Source: 79-D21 sp964521575
Lineage (GTDB): Bacteria; Synergistota; Synergistia; Synergistales; 79-D21
DNA length: 64,000 nucleotides
Direction: 5' to 3'
Assembly (NCBI GenBank): GCA_964521575.1
Contig: CAZFSR010000009.1
Span: forward strand, 1 to 64,000
This document shows positions 18,061 to 25,750 of this stretch, one piece after another (the first letter of the stretch is position 1; each line of letters begins with the position of its first letter). The notes beneath the pieces were generated by a model. The model made no database searches. It was not told the DNA's origin and saw only the letters and a program-made list of their open reading frames with translations. The position numbers and the translations under genes are program-made.

Positions 18061-19049
18061 AGGCTTGCCTCGCGCCTGAGCAGCTCGACGCCGTGTGCCA
18101 TCTCCGCGGCCACGTGGGTGAAATAGGAGATCTCGGAGGGGCCGAACGCCCCGGGTTCGCTGGAGTAGAGGCAGAGAACCCCGCGCGTCACGCCCCCCGA
18201 CTTGAGGGGAAGGATGGCCACGGAGCGGTAGCCTCTTCTCAGGGCTTCCTCCACGCGGAAGAAGTCTACCGAGGACGCTTCCAGGTCCGGCACGGTGACG
18301 GGTTCTCCCGTTGAAAGGACCTTCTTCGCGAGGCTCTTCGGGTAACGGCGTTCCCAGGCCTTTAGCCTGAGGCGGGTCAGGTAGTTCCTCTCATAACCGG
18401 CATGCCCGGCTTCCAGCAGGCGCTCGACGCCATCCTCGCCCTTCTCGGCGAACCCCGCCCAAGCCATCCTCAGGCCCATCCTTTTCACCAGGACCCTGCA
18501 GAAATCCCGGATGTACACCCGTTCGTCGTGCAGGATGAAAAGAAGGCGGTTGCATTCGCTCATGGCCTGCATGGCCAATGCGGCGGCTTTCTGGCTTTCC
18601 TTCAGCTTGAGGTAGGCGGTTCTCTGGAGGACGAGGTCGGCACGGGCATCTTCCAGTTCGAAGGCCTGTGCGGCTCGCTCGCGGGCTTGCGCGGCGGTCC
18701 ATGAGAGGGTTTCTTCGAGGGCTTCCGGGCAATCGAAGTCTTTGGGGCCGAGGATCGCTTCGGCCCCAAGCCGCAGGAAGGGGGCGAGGCGTTCTTCCCC
18801 CGGGTTTTCCAGGAGGACCAGCAGGGGAAGGTTCGGAAACGACCGTTTCAGCACGGAGAGAGCTGGTTCGTCCTGCGGTGGAGGGAGGCCTGGGTCCAGT
18901 ATCGCGGCGTCGAACTTTTCCCGTGACAGGAATTCGACGGCTTCTTCCATGCTTTCCGCACGGGCGGTTTCGGCCCAGGCCAGGGAGGCCGCCCTGCGGG
19001 CCGATCCAGGGCCGATCAGCAGAACTCTTGAAGCCGGCAACGGTTGCAT
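18051..19049 (-). CDS. GAF-domain protein with degenerate receiver-like N-terminus
   Basis: Probable signalling protein, 332 residues, ATG 19049 preceded by GGGAGGC. Residues about 7-110 fold like a response-regulator receiver (alternating strands, ILDPGLP with the phospho-acceptor-like aspartate), but the first strand reads VLLIGPG instead of the usual paired acidic residues. Metal binding and phosphorylation are therefore doubtful. A helical linker (about 120-165) leads to a GAF domain (about 175-325). No kinase, cyclase or DNA-binding output domain is present, so it probably works through a partner. Confidence 0.7.
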   Translation of the reverse strand: MQPLPASRVLLIGPGSARRAASLAWAETARAESMEEAVEFLSREKFDAAILDPGLPPPQDEPALSVLKRSFPNLPLLVLLENPGEERLAPFLRLGAEAILGPKDFDCPEALEETLSWTAAQARERAAQAFELEDARADLVLQRTAYLKLKESQKAAALAMQAMSECNRLLFILHDERVYIRDFCRVLVKRMGLRMAWAGFAEKGEDGVERLLEAGHAGYERNYLTRLRLKAWERRYPKSLAKKVLSTGEPVTVPDLEASSVDFFRVEEALRRGYRSVAILPLKSGGVTRGVLCLYSSEPGAFGPSEISYFTHVAAEMAHGVELLRREASLKK

Positions 19050-19159
19050 CGCCTTGCCTCCCCGTAAACCAGGATGGACTGCAGAACGATTTCATTCTAA
19101 CATCCCCCGCCCCAGCTTGATCAAATCCGACCGCGGAATCCTGGTGTATTTCCGAGTGT

Positions 19160-20245
19160 TTATGGAGTCAACCCTTCCCCCCCGGCATTGGGATCGCCGA
19201 AGAAGGAGCGGAGCATGGCCTCGAGGACGCGGATGGACCGGGCGTATTCGTCCAGGTCGAGGCGCTCGTCGGCGGTGTGATCGAGGCGAGAGTCGCCGGG
19301 GCCCCAGGCGGCCATGGGGCAATTCCAGGCGGCGGCGACGTTGAAGTCGGCCGTTCCTCCCTTGGCCAAAAGGCGCGGGGTGCCGCCCTGTTCCCGGACG
19401 GCGATTCTAAGGGCCCGGATCACCGGGTTGTCGCGGCCGGCGGAGTGCGCGGCCACGGCTGAAACGAGGGCCGCGGAGATCCCTCGCGATTGCGCTTTCG
19501 TTCGGCAGAAGTCGAAGACCGTTTCGGGACGGGCCCCTAGCGGAAGGCGGATGTCCAGGTCGACGGACGCCTCCCGGCGGCCCTCTTCCGTGCCCCGCAT
19601 GGAGAGGACGTTGGCTCCCGTCCGCTCGATGAGAGGCCGGGCCGGGTCATCCTCGCTTTCGATCTCCTCCAGGATGTCGGCGGCGGCCCGAAGGCATGCG
19701 GTGAGGGGGCTTGTCCCGCCGCTGCGGTGGGAACCGGTGTCCTCGGCCGTGAGGCGGACCTGCAGGTAACCCCGGTAGGCGAGGGTGATGCCGTCCGTCC
19801 CCGAGGGCTCCCCGACGATGCACGCCGCCGGGGAGTGCAGGGGAAGGCGGTGCCATGCGCCGAGGGAGTCGGTTTCTTCCCGGACGGCCGCGACGAGGGT
19901 CAGCCGCCACTCCCTCGGCAGGTCGGCGGCTCCCCCCGCGATGGCGAAAGCGCAAAGGGGACCCCCGGCATCCACGCTTCCCCGTCCCCAGAGGGTACGC
20001 CCCTCGATTCGGACAACGGGGCCGCCGGGCACGGTGTCGATGTGCCCCAGCAGGAGGAACTCCTTTGGGCCGGTCCCTTTCGTGGCGACAACGTTGCCGA
20101 CCTCGTCGATTCCCGCGGAGTCCCATCCCAGGCCGGTCAGACGGGATACAAGAAGGCTTGCCGCCTCGCCTTCACGGCCGCTTGGGCGAGGGGTGGAGAC
20201 GAGGTCGAGGATCAGTTTCTCCGCCGCGTCAGGCAAGGTTCTCAA
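19160..20245 (-). CDS. lysK: [LysW]-lysine/[LysW]-ornithine hydrolase
   Basis: Last step of the LysW pathway: releases lysine (or ornithine) from the carrier protein. M20-family metallopeptidase of 361 residues. The start is set at TTG 20245, which overlaps the lysJ end and has AGAGGTG 7 nt upstream. Metal ligands are LLLGHIDTVPG, GRGSVDAGGP, the acidic pair in REETDSLGA, and the histidine in DSRLDHTADERL. VGEPSG is typical of LysK. Overlapping start and stop with lysJ imply coupled translation. Confidence 0.85.
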   Translation of the reverse strand: MRTLPDAAEKLILDLVSTPRPSGREGEAASLLVSRLTGLGWDSAGIDEVGNVVATKGTGPKEFLLLGHIDTVPGGPVVRIEGRTLWGRGSVDAGGPLCAFAIAGGAADLPREWRLTLVAAVREETDSLGAWHRLPLHSPAACIVGEPSGTDGITLAYRGYLQVRLTAEDTGSHRSGGTSPLTACLRAAADILEEIESEDDPARPLIERTGANVLSMRGTEEGRREASVDLDIRLPLGARPETVFDFCRTKAQSRGISAALVSAVAAHSAGRDNPVIRALRIAVREQGGTPRLLAKGGTADFNVAAAWNCPMAAWGPGDSRLDHTADERLDLDEYARSIRVLEAMLRSFFGDPNAGGEGLTP

Positions 20246-21359
20246 GCGAAAGCACCTCTTCGAGCGTTTCGGCGGCCCGCGAGAAATGGTCCGGCTCGGC
20301 GGCAAACGACGGCAGGAAGCGGATCACGTTGGGGCCGGCAGGCAGGGCCAGTACGCCCCGTTCCTGGAGTGCCCGGACCACGGGGGCGGACCGCCCCTCG
20401 ACCTGGACTCCCACCAAAAGACCCAGTCCCCGAACGCCGCGGGTGGCCGGCGACTCGATGGCCTCCAGGCGGGCCCGGAAGGCCTCCCCCATGGCCCGTG
20501 CCTTTTCGGGCAGCCTTTCCTCCTCCAGGATCGAGAGGGCCTCGTGCGCGACCCGGCAGACGAGGGGGTTCCCACCGTAGGTCGAACCGTGGCTTCCTTG
20601 GGGGAAATCGCCGAGGCTTCCTTTCCAGACCGTGACGCCGACGGGAAGTCCCCCTGCCACGCCCTTGGCGAGGCAGACGATATCGGCGGCGAGTCCCGAC
20701 AGGGAGCTCGCCAGCATCGCCCCGCAGCGCCCGAAACCGCTCTGGACTTCGTCGGCGACGATCAGGGTCCCGGCTTTTTGGCACGCGGCGGAGATTTCGA
20801 ACCCCAATGCGGGATCCAAGGGGTGGACACCCCCCTCTCCCTGGACGGGCTCGATAAAGACCGCTGCCACGTTTTCGTCGATAGCCCCCGGCAGGTTCTC
20901 GGGGGCATGGTGTTCCACATTGAACAGCAGCGTCTGGAACGGGCGCCGGTAGTGCGGGTTGAAGGTCAGGCTGAGGGCCCCGAGCGTCCGCCCGTGGAAA
21001 CCCCTTCGCAGGGCCAGGATGCGGCGCCTTTCCGGGCGGGCCACGGCGACGAGCTTCAGAGCGGCCTCGATGGCCTCCGTGCCGCTGTTGCAGAGGTAGG
21101 CCTTCCCGTCCGGCAGGAGGTTGCCGAGTTTTTCCATGAGGCTGGAGCGGAATTCGTCGTCAAAGCCCATCCCGATGGTCCAGGGACGCCCGGCGGCACC
21201 GTTTAGGGCGCTCACCAGGCGGGGATGGGTGTGCCCGAAAAGGGCCGAACCATGGGCGGTGAAAAAATCCACGTATTGCCTGCCGGCCGCGTCGGTGACG
21301 ACGCCTCCGTGCCCCGAGGCAAGCGTTAAACCGCGGCTTCCGTATAGACAGCTTGGCAT
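20229..21359 (-). CDS. lysJ: [LysW]-aminoadipate semialdehyde / [LysW]-glutamate semialdehyde aminotransferase
   Basis: PLP-dependent class-III aminotransferase that converts the LysW-bound semialdehyde to LysW-lysine or LysW-ornithine. It has 376 residues. The PLP region shows NSGTEAIEAALKLV (about residue 93), the aspartate in VADEVQSGFGR, and the Schiff-base lysine in CLAKGVAGGLPVG. Its first 34 nt overlap the 3' end of lysZ. It resembles ArgD; the cluster context sets the carrier-bound substrate. Confidence 0.85.
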   Translation of the reverse strand: MPSCLYGSRGLTLASGHGGVVTDAAGRQYVDFFTAHGSALFGHTHPRLVSALNGAAGRPWTIGMGFDDEFRSSLMEKLGNLLPDGKAYLCNSGTEAIEAALKLVAVARPERRRILALRRGFHGRTLGALSLTFNPHYRRPFQTLLFNVEHHAPENLPGAIDENVAAVFIEPVQGEGGVHPLDPALGFEISAACQKAGTLIVADEVQSGFGRCGAMLASSLSGLAADIVCLAKGVAGGLPVGVTVWKGSLGDFPQGSHGSTYGGNPLVCRVAHEALSILEEERLPEKARAMGEAFRARLEAIESPATRGVRGLGLLVGVQVEGRSAPVVRALQERGVLALPAGPNVIRFLPSFAAEPDHFSRAAETLEEVLSLENLA

Positions 21360-22165
21360 AGGGTCGTTCCCCTCCCTTCAAGGGCCTGTCCCAGGGGCCG
21401 GTTCACCCGGCTGTCGGCGATGCAGACCCGGTCGATCCCGCCTTCGAGAGCTTCCCGGCAGGCCAAAAGCTTCCTCTTCATGTTGCCCCGGGCCATTCCC
21501 TCGAGGCTTTCCCATTCTCCCAGGCCGGCATGCTTCACGAGGCTTCCCGGGTCCGCAGGGTCCGCGAGCAGGCCCGGGACGTTGCTGAGGATGACCAGCA
21601 CATCGGCCCTCACGGCAACGGCGGCGGCAGCGGCAAGGCGGTCCCCGTCCACGTTCAGGAGCCCTGCCCCGTCCCGGTCCAGGGCCAGGGGGGGCAGAAG
21701 CGGCACGGTTTCCATGTCCCAGGCCCTTTCAAGGGCTTCGGGATCGACGGAGCGCGTGCTGCCGCTGGTGTTACCGTGGAGGATCCGCACGCGGCCGTCC
21801 TCCACGGACCTAAGGGCCTCCTTGCGGGTTCCCGAAACGGAGCCGATGAGCCCTGGGTGGAGGATCGCGGCCGGTGTGCCCCTCGTGAAGAGCTCGCAGG
21901 CCAGTGTGGCCGAAACGGAGAGGGCCGCGGCGACGAAGAGGTCCCTCTCTGCTTCGCCGAGGAAGCGGCTTCGGTAGCCGGAAGGGCTGGTCACGTACCG
22001 CGGCTGCATCCCGCAGGAACCGGCGAGGGTGTCCATGATGCCGCTGGCCCCGTGGACGAGGGCCCACCGCTCGCCCCGGGCCACCCTGTTGCAAAGGTCG
22101 TCCAGCAGGGGACGCGGGTTGTTGCCGAGGGCTCCGCCGATCTTGACGATTCCGGTGAGGCGCAT
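21326..22165 (-). CDS. lysZ: [LysW]-aminoadipate/[LysW]-glutamate kinase
   Basis: Amino-acid-kinase-fold enzyme that phosphorylates the side-chain carboxylate of LysW-bound aminoadipate or glutamate. It has 279 residues. Motifs are VKIGGALGNN at the N-terminus (ATP phosphate loop), LVHGASG, GYRSRFLG, the nucleotide-binding LLNVDGDRLAAAAAVAVRAD and LILSNVPGLL, much as in acetylglutamate kinase. An AAGGAGA site precedes ATG 22165. It lies 22 nt after lysY. Confidence 0.85.
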   Translation of the reverse strand: MRLTGIVKIGGALGNNPRPLLDDLCNRVARGERWALVHGASGIMDTLAGSCGMQPRYVTSPSGYRSRFLGEAERDLFVAAALSVSATLACELFTRGTPAAILHPGLIGSVSGTRKEALRSVEDGRVRILHGNTSGSTRSVDPEALERAWDMETVPLLPPLALDRDGAGLLNVDGDRLAAAAAVAVRADVLVILSNVPGLLADPADPGSLVKHAGLGEWESLEGMARGNMKRKLLACREALEGGIDRVCIADSRVNRPLGQALEGRGTTLCQAVYTEAAV

Positions 22166-22187
22166 ATCGATCGTCTCCTTTCCTTGC

Positions 22188-23234
22188 TCAGGCCGGGTAG
22201 ACCGGCCGCATCTCGAGCCCCGCGGTCTCGGGGCATCCCAGGAGGAGGTTGGCTGCCTGGACCGCGGTCCCGGAGGCCCCCTTCAGCAGGTTGTCGATGG
22301 CGGCAACGGCGGTGAGCCGCCGGCCGTCCGGGTGGAGGGCGAACCCCACGAGGGCACGGTTGGATCCCATCACCAGGCGAGGGTCCGGAAGACGCAGGTG
22401 GGAGGGGCGGGCCGGGCAGACAAAGACGAAAGGTTCGCTCGCGTAGGCCCCGCGGTAGAGCTTCCAGAGGTCCGCTTCCCTCACCGGCTCGGCCAGCGTG
22501 ACGGTGGCCACGGCCTGGACTCCCCGGACGCTTTCCACTGCCGTGACGCCCAGGGTGAGGCGGCTTTCGTCCAGGCCGGTTTCCTGGGCAACCTCGGCCA
22601 GGTGCCGATGGGCGAACGGCTCGAACATGCGAAGCGCCCGGCTTCGGTAGGGGTGATGGCTGCCCTCGGTGGCCTTGCTTCCTCCCTCCGAGGATCCCGC
22701 GCGGGCCTCGATGCGGGCATCGGCAACGATCCCCGCCCGTGCGAGGGGAGCCAGGGCCAGGATGGCGGCCGTGGCGTTGCACCCGACGCCGGAAACGAGG
22801 CGGGCGCCGCGGATCTCTTCGCGGTGCAGTTCGGGCAGGCCGTAGACGGCCTCCTGAAGCAGGGACGGGTCCGGATGGCCTCCCCCGTACCAGCGTTCGT
22901 AACGTTCGGGATCACGCAGGCGGACGTCGGCAGCGAGGTCCACGACCTTGACGCCCCGGTCCAGCCAGCTCCGGATCGCGGGGGCCGACGAACCGTGGGG
23001 CAGGGCCAGGAAGACGAGTTCCGGGTGGAGCGCCTCCGCTTCTTCTGGGGAGATGAACGCCGCGTCCGGGAAATCGGGCCTCAGGTGCGGATGCACCGCC
23101 GCAACGGGGTGCCCGGCCTTCCCCCTGGACACGACGCCCGCCACCTCGATTGCCGGGTGCCCCGCCAGGATCCTCAACAGTTCCCCTCCGGCCATTCCGC
23201 TTCCGCCTACGACCACTACCGGGTGCCTTTGCAT
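22188..23234 (-). CDS. lysY: [LysW]-aminoadipyl phosphate / [LysW]-glutamyl phosphate reductase
   Basis: NADPH-dependent reductase of the ArgC type that makes the LysW-bound semialdehyde. It has 348 residues from ATG 23234, with GGAGGAAGG just upstream. The Rossmann motif is VVVGGSGMAGGELLRIL (about residues 7-23), and the catalytic cysteine is in VSGVGCNATA (about 147). An intrinsic terminator lies between lysX and this gene, so its expression may be lower than that of lysW and lysX. Confidence 0.87.
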   Translation of the reverse strand: MQRHPVVVVGGSGMAGGELLRILAGHPAIEVAGVVSRGKAGHPVAAVHPHLRPDFPDAAFISPEEAEALHPELVFLALPHGSSAPAIRSWLDRGVKVVDLAADVRLRDPERYERWYGGGHPDPSLLQEAVYGLPELHREEIRGARLVSGVGCNATAAILALAPLARAGIVADARIEARAGSSEGGSKATEGSHHPYRSRALRMFEPFAHRHLAEVAQETGLDESRLTLGVTAVESVRGVQAVATVTLAEPVREADLWKLYRGAYASEPFVFVCPARPSHLRLPDPRLVMGSNRALVGFALHPDGRRLTAVAAIDNLLKGASGTAVQAANLLLGCPETAGLEMRPVYPA

Positions 23235-23259
23235 GAAGTCCTTCCTCCGTTTCAAGGGT

Positions 23260-23292
23260 AAAAAAATGGCCCGCGGAATTTTCCCGCGGGCC
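23260..23292 (-). terminator. Intrinsic terminator/attenuator inside the lys cluster
   Basis: On the minus strand GGCCCGCGG (23284-23292) pairs with CCGCGGGCC (23268-23276) across a 7-nt loop, followed by A and seven consecutive T (23260-23266). It sits in the 91-nt gap between lysX and lysY. Just upstream, GGCTTG/CAAGCC could form a further hairpin. Confidence 0.85.
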
Positions 23293-23325
23293 TCGAGGCT
23301 TGTTCTTTCCAAGCCGCTCCGGGGG

Positions 23326-24228
23326 TTAAAGCCCCGGGCTCGAGGACCCGCATAAGGGCGCGCTGCGCTTGACGCCGCGCTTGGCGCAACGCTTTTCTCT
23401 TTTCATCAGGGCGGCACAGGCTTCGACGACCGCACCGGCGATGTCCACGCCCGTGGGTGCGCTTGAGTTCCTGAACTCGGCCCCGTCGTTCACCTCGTTC
23501 ACGAGCCATCCCTGGTTCGTCAGGAACAGGTCGACGGCGATAAAGTCGCCTCCCACGGCGTCGTGGACCCTTTCCAGGATGGCATGAAGCCCCGGTTCCA
23601 TCGGCTGGTTCTCGGCCCGGCCTCCCCTGGCCGTGTTCGTAATCCAGTGGCCGCTGGTCCTCCGGATCGCGCAAAGGGGGCGCCCCTCCAGGACGAAAGC
23701 CCGCACGTCGAACCCGCCCTTCTCGACGTAGGATTGGACGTAATAGACCTGGTGAGCGGCGCCCAGGTGGGCCTTGTGCTCCACGATAGCCTCGGCGGTC
23801 TCGCGGTTGGAGGCCAGCGCGAGCAGGCGTCCCCAGCTGCCCGTTACGGGCTTGAAGACGACGGGATAGCCGAGCTGCTCAGCCGCTTCCAGGGCCGCTT
23901 CCTCGGAAAAGGCCGCCCGGAAGGCCGGCTGCGGGATGTCGGCCGCGGCAAGCGCGGCGCTCGTGGCCAGCTTGTCGCCGCAAAGCTCCATGACGGCGCT
24001 CGGGTTCACCGTCCGGGCTCCGCCGGCCTCGAGCATGCGGGCCACGGAGACGTTCTGCAGGTGCCCGATGCACCGGCACAGGAACACGTCGTTTCCGTTC
24101 GGCTCGATCCGCCAGGGCTCGGTACGGATATCCTCCAGGCTGCAGGGGATCTCCCTTGCCTCGGCTGCGGCGAAAAGCTGCTTTTCCTCGGCGCGAAGCC
24201 GGGAGTAGAGGATCCTGAGCCTACTCAC
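23326..24228 (-). CDS. lysX: LysW-aminoadipate ligase, LysX type (ATP-grasp)
   Basis: Joins the C-terminal glutamate of LysW to the amino group of L-2-aminoadipate with ATP, which protects it for the following steps. It has 300 residues from GTG 24228, with AGGAGG 7 nt upstream and an 8-nt overlap with lysW. ATP-grasp signatures are VVFKPVTGSWGRLLALAS, VQSYVEKGGFDVRAFVLEG and the metal-binding NEVNDG. The segment after it, AEFRNSSAPTGVD, resembles the LysX-type specificity motif (EFKN-like), unlike the paralogue at 24761, which has PEFHG. On this basis it is assigned to the lysine branch. Confidence 0.82.
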   Translation of the reverse strand: MSRLRILYSRLRAEEKQLFAAAEAREIPCSLEDIRTEPWRIEPNGNDVFLCRCIGHLQNVSVARMLEAGGARTVNPSAVMELCGDKLATSAALAAADIPQPAFRAAFSEEAALEAAEQLGYPVVFKPVTGSWGRLLALASNRETAEAIVEHKAHLGAAHQVYYVQSYVEKGGFDVRAFVLEGRPLCAIRRTSGHWITNTARGGRAENQPMEPGLHAILERVHDAVGGDFIAVDLFLTNQGWLVNEVNDGAEFRNSSAPTGVDIAGAVVEACAALMKREKRCAKRGVKRSAPLCGSSSPGL

Positions 24229-24394
24229 CCCAGTCCTCCTGGACCTGCGGGGCTTCCTCCGCCCTAACGGGGTCGAGGGCCACCACTTCCAACTCTGTCC
24301 CGCAATCGCCGCAGACCAGGATCTCGCCCAGGCCGCAGTTCTCCGGGAGCGCCACCGCCGCTTCGCACACCACGCACGTCACCGTTCCTGCCAT
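24221..24394 (-). CDS. lysW: Amino-group carrier protein LysW
   Basis: Small acidic carrier, 57 residues, to whose C-terminal glutamate the pathway intermediates are attached. Two CxxC pairs (CVVC at residues 7-10, CGDC at 28-31) form the zinc knuckle, and the protein ends in the canonical EDWGE. The start is ATG 24394, with GGAGGAG 8 nt upstream. Longer open reading upstream is the untranslated T-box leader. It is the first gene of the lys cluster and overlaps lysX. Confidence 0.95.
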   Translation of the reverse strand: MAGTVTCVVCEAAVALPENCGLGEILVCGDCGTELEVVALDPVRAEEAPQVQEDWGE

Positions 24395-24421
24395 CTCTAA
24401 CTCCTCCTCACGAATTGGAAT

Positions 24422-24750
24422 AAAAAAAGGACCCGCCCCTCCACACGTGTGAAGGGACGAGTCCTGGTAAAGACCCGCGGTACCACCCAACTTGGACGCG
24501 TCCCCCCTCAGGGGGGCGGTCCCGCTCGCGGACAGGTAACGGCTGTCCTTCACCGGGCGTCCTACTACGGGCGTGCGCCCTTTCGGAGCCTGCTCTTCGA
24601 GCCTTGGGCCTTTCGGCAGCCCGGCACCCCTCTCATCCGGTGGAGGTCCCTCGCTGTAGGGCTTGTACCCCGTCAGGCCACTCGCGTCATCGCATTTTTG
24701 AAATGCTTCAGTTGAAAATGTGGTCCGTACCAAGTCGCTCATCGCGAATT
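24422..24750 (-). ncRNA. T-box leader (tRNA-sensing attenuator) of the lysW operon
   Basis: On the minus strand the T-box core TGGGTGGTACCGCG (24476-24489) is followed by a strong terminator. Arms 24447-24464 and 24429-24446 form an 18-bp stem with three G-U pairs, then seven T (24422-24428). Upstream elements fit stem I (GATGAG and GGTA near 24740-24725) and a GAGAGGGG...GGGCTG linker. In T-box RNAs uncharged tRNA pairs with a specifier codon and the TGG bulge, which prevents termination. I could not settle the specifier codon by eye: pairing of CTTG with CAAG in stem I leaves several candidate triplets. Lysine or arginine would be expected from the genes. Confidence 0.88.
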
Positions 24751-24757
24751 GAAATGC

Positions 24758-24786
24758 AGTTTACCGGGGGTATCCCGGATTGTCAA
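24758..24786 (-). promoter_or_regulatory. Promoter of the lysW T-box operon
   Basis: On the minus strand TTGACA (24781-24786), 17-nt spacer, TAAACT (24758-24763). The -35 and most of the spacer lie inside the last codons of argX, so the leader starts immediately after that gene. Confidence 0.65.
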
Positions 24787-25651
24787 GCCCCAAGGCCGTG
24801 ATATTCCAGGCGTATTCCAGGACCTTCCCGGCAAGGTCCAATCCTGTGGCTTCGACGGAACCGTGAAATTCCGGCTGTCCGTTGACTTCGTTCACGGTCC
24901 ACCCGTTCTCCGATTCGAACAGGTCCACGGCGAGGAAATCCCCGCCGATGGCGGTGCCCACCTTCCGCAGGAGGGCGGTCATCGCGGGGGGCATCTCGCA
25001 GCGCTCGGGCGTCGCCCCCCGTGCCGTGTTCGTGATCCAGTGCGCGCTCTTGCGCCGCATGAGGGAGACCGGCTCGCCGCCCACGAGGATCGCACGGAGG
25101 TCCGAACCGTTTTTCTCCACGTATTCCTGGATGAAAAAGACGGAGTGGGAGGGGCCCATCGCCGCCTTGTGGAAGGCGACGGCTTCGGCACCGGCGCGGT
25201 CCGTGACCTTCGCCAGGAGACGGCCCCAGCTGCCGCAGGCGGGCTTGAACACCACCGGGTAGCCCATCGTCTCCGCGGCATCCACAGCCGCCTCGGGTGA
25301 GGCGGCCACGCGGTAGGCCGGCTGGGGGATACCCGCCGCGTCGAGGCAGGCGGCCGTGGCGATCTTGTCGCCGCAGAGGCTCATGACGGAAGAGGGATTG
25401 ATCGTCTTCACGCCCCGTGATTCCAGCAGCCGGGCGAGAGCGAGGTTGTGGGTCTGCCCCACGCAGCGGCAGATCGCCACGTCGCCGGGAGCCGCGTCGA
25501 AGCCCTCCGGCCAGGCCAGGGAAGACACGTCCTTGAAGTCCGCAGGGATCCCCAGTCTCTGCGCAGCCGAGGCGAGCATCTTCTCCTCCGGCCGAAGCCG
25601 GGTGTAGGGAACGAAAAGCCTCGGTGTGCGTCGCGGGGTTGCGGACTTCAT
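24761..25651 (-). CDS. argX: LysW-glutamate ligase, ArgX type (ATP-grasp)
   Basis: Paralogue of the LysX gene: ATP-grasp ligase of 296 residues, ATG 25651 with AGGAGG 9 nt upstream. Signatures are VVFKPACGSWGRLLAKV, IQEYVEKNGSDLRAILVGG and NEVNG. The specificity segment is QPEFHGSVEATGLD. As I recall, PEFHG marks the glutamate-specific ArgX ligases of Sulfolobus and relatives, which start arginine (ornithine) synthesis on the same LysW. It has its own promoter and lies upstream of the T-box, so it can be expressed independently of the lysine branch. The alternative is a second LysX. Confidence 0.75.
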   Translation of the reverse strand: MKSATPRRTPRLFVPYTRLRPEEKMLASAAQRLGIPADFKDVSSLAWPEGFDAAPGDVAICRCVGQTHNLALARLLESRGVKTINPSSVMSLCGDKIATAACLDAAGIPQPAYRVAASPEAAVDAAETMGYPVVFKPACGSWGRLLAKVTDRAGAEAVAFHKAAMGPSHSVFFIQEYVEKNGSDLRAILVGGEPVSLMRRKSAHWITNTARGATPERCEMPPAMTALLRKVGTAIGGDFLAVDLFESENGWTVNEVNGQPEFHGSVEATGLDLAGKVLEYAWNITALGLDNPGYPR

Positions 25652-25695
25652 CGTGACAAGCCTCCTTGGAATTCGCCTATGGGCGGGATTCCGGG

Positions 25696-25724
25696 AGTGT
25701 AAACTAAAGTTTATGGCTTGTCAA
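25696..25724 (-). promoter_or_regulatory. Promoter of argX
   Basis: On the minus strand TTGACA (25719-25724), 17-nt spacer, TACACT (25696-25701), 45 nt upstream of the start codon. Confidence 0.6.
25700..25713. promoter_or_regulatory. Palindrome TAAACTAAAGTTTA, candidate operator of argX
   Basis: Perfect 6-2-6 dyad overlapping the -10 and spacer of the argX promoter, an ideal place for a repressor. It does not match the ArgR box closely, and the regulator is unknown. Confidence 0.5.
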
Positions 25725-25750
25725 ATACTAAAATAAAATAACCTTTCTGT

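Noticed and set aside
24221..24742. A 173-codon version of LysW with a long N-terminal extension
   Set aside because: The extension coincides with the T-box leader and terminator; the ATG at 24394 has a strong ribosome site and gives the standard 57-residue carrier.
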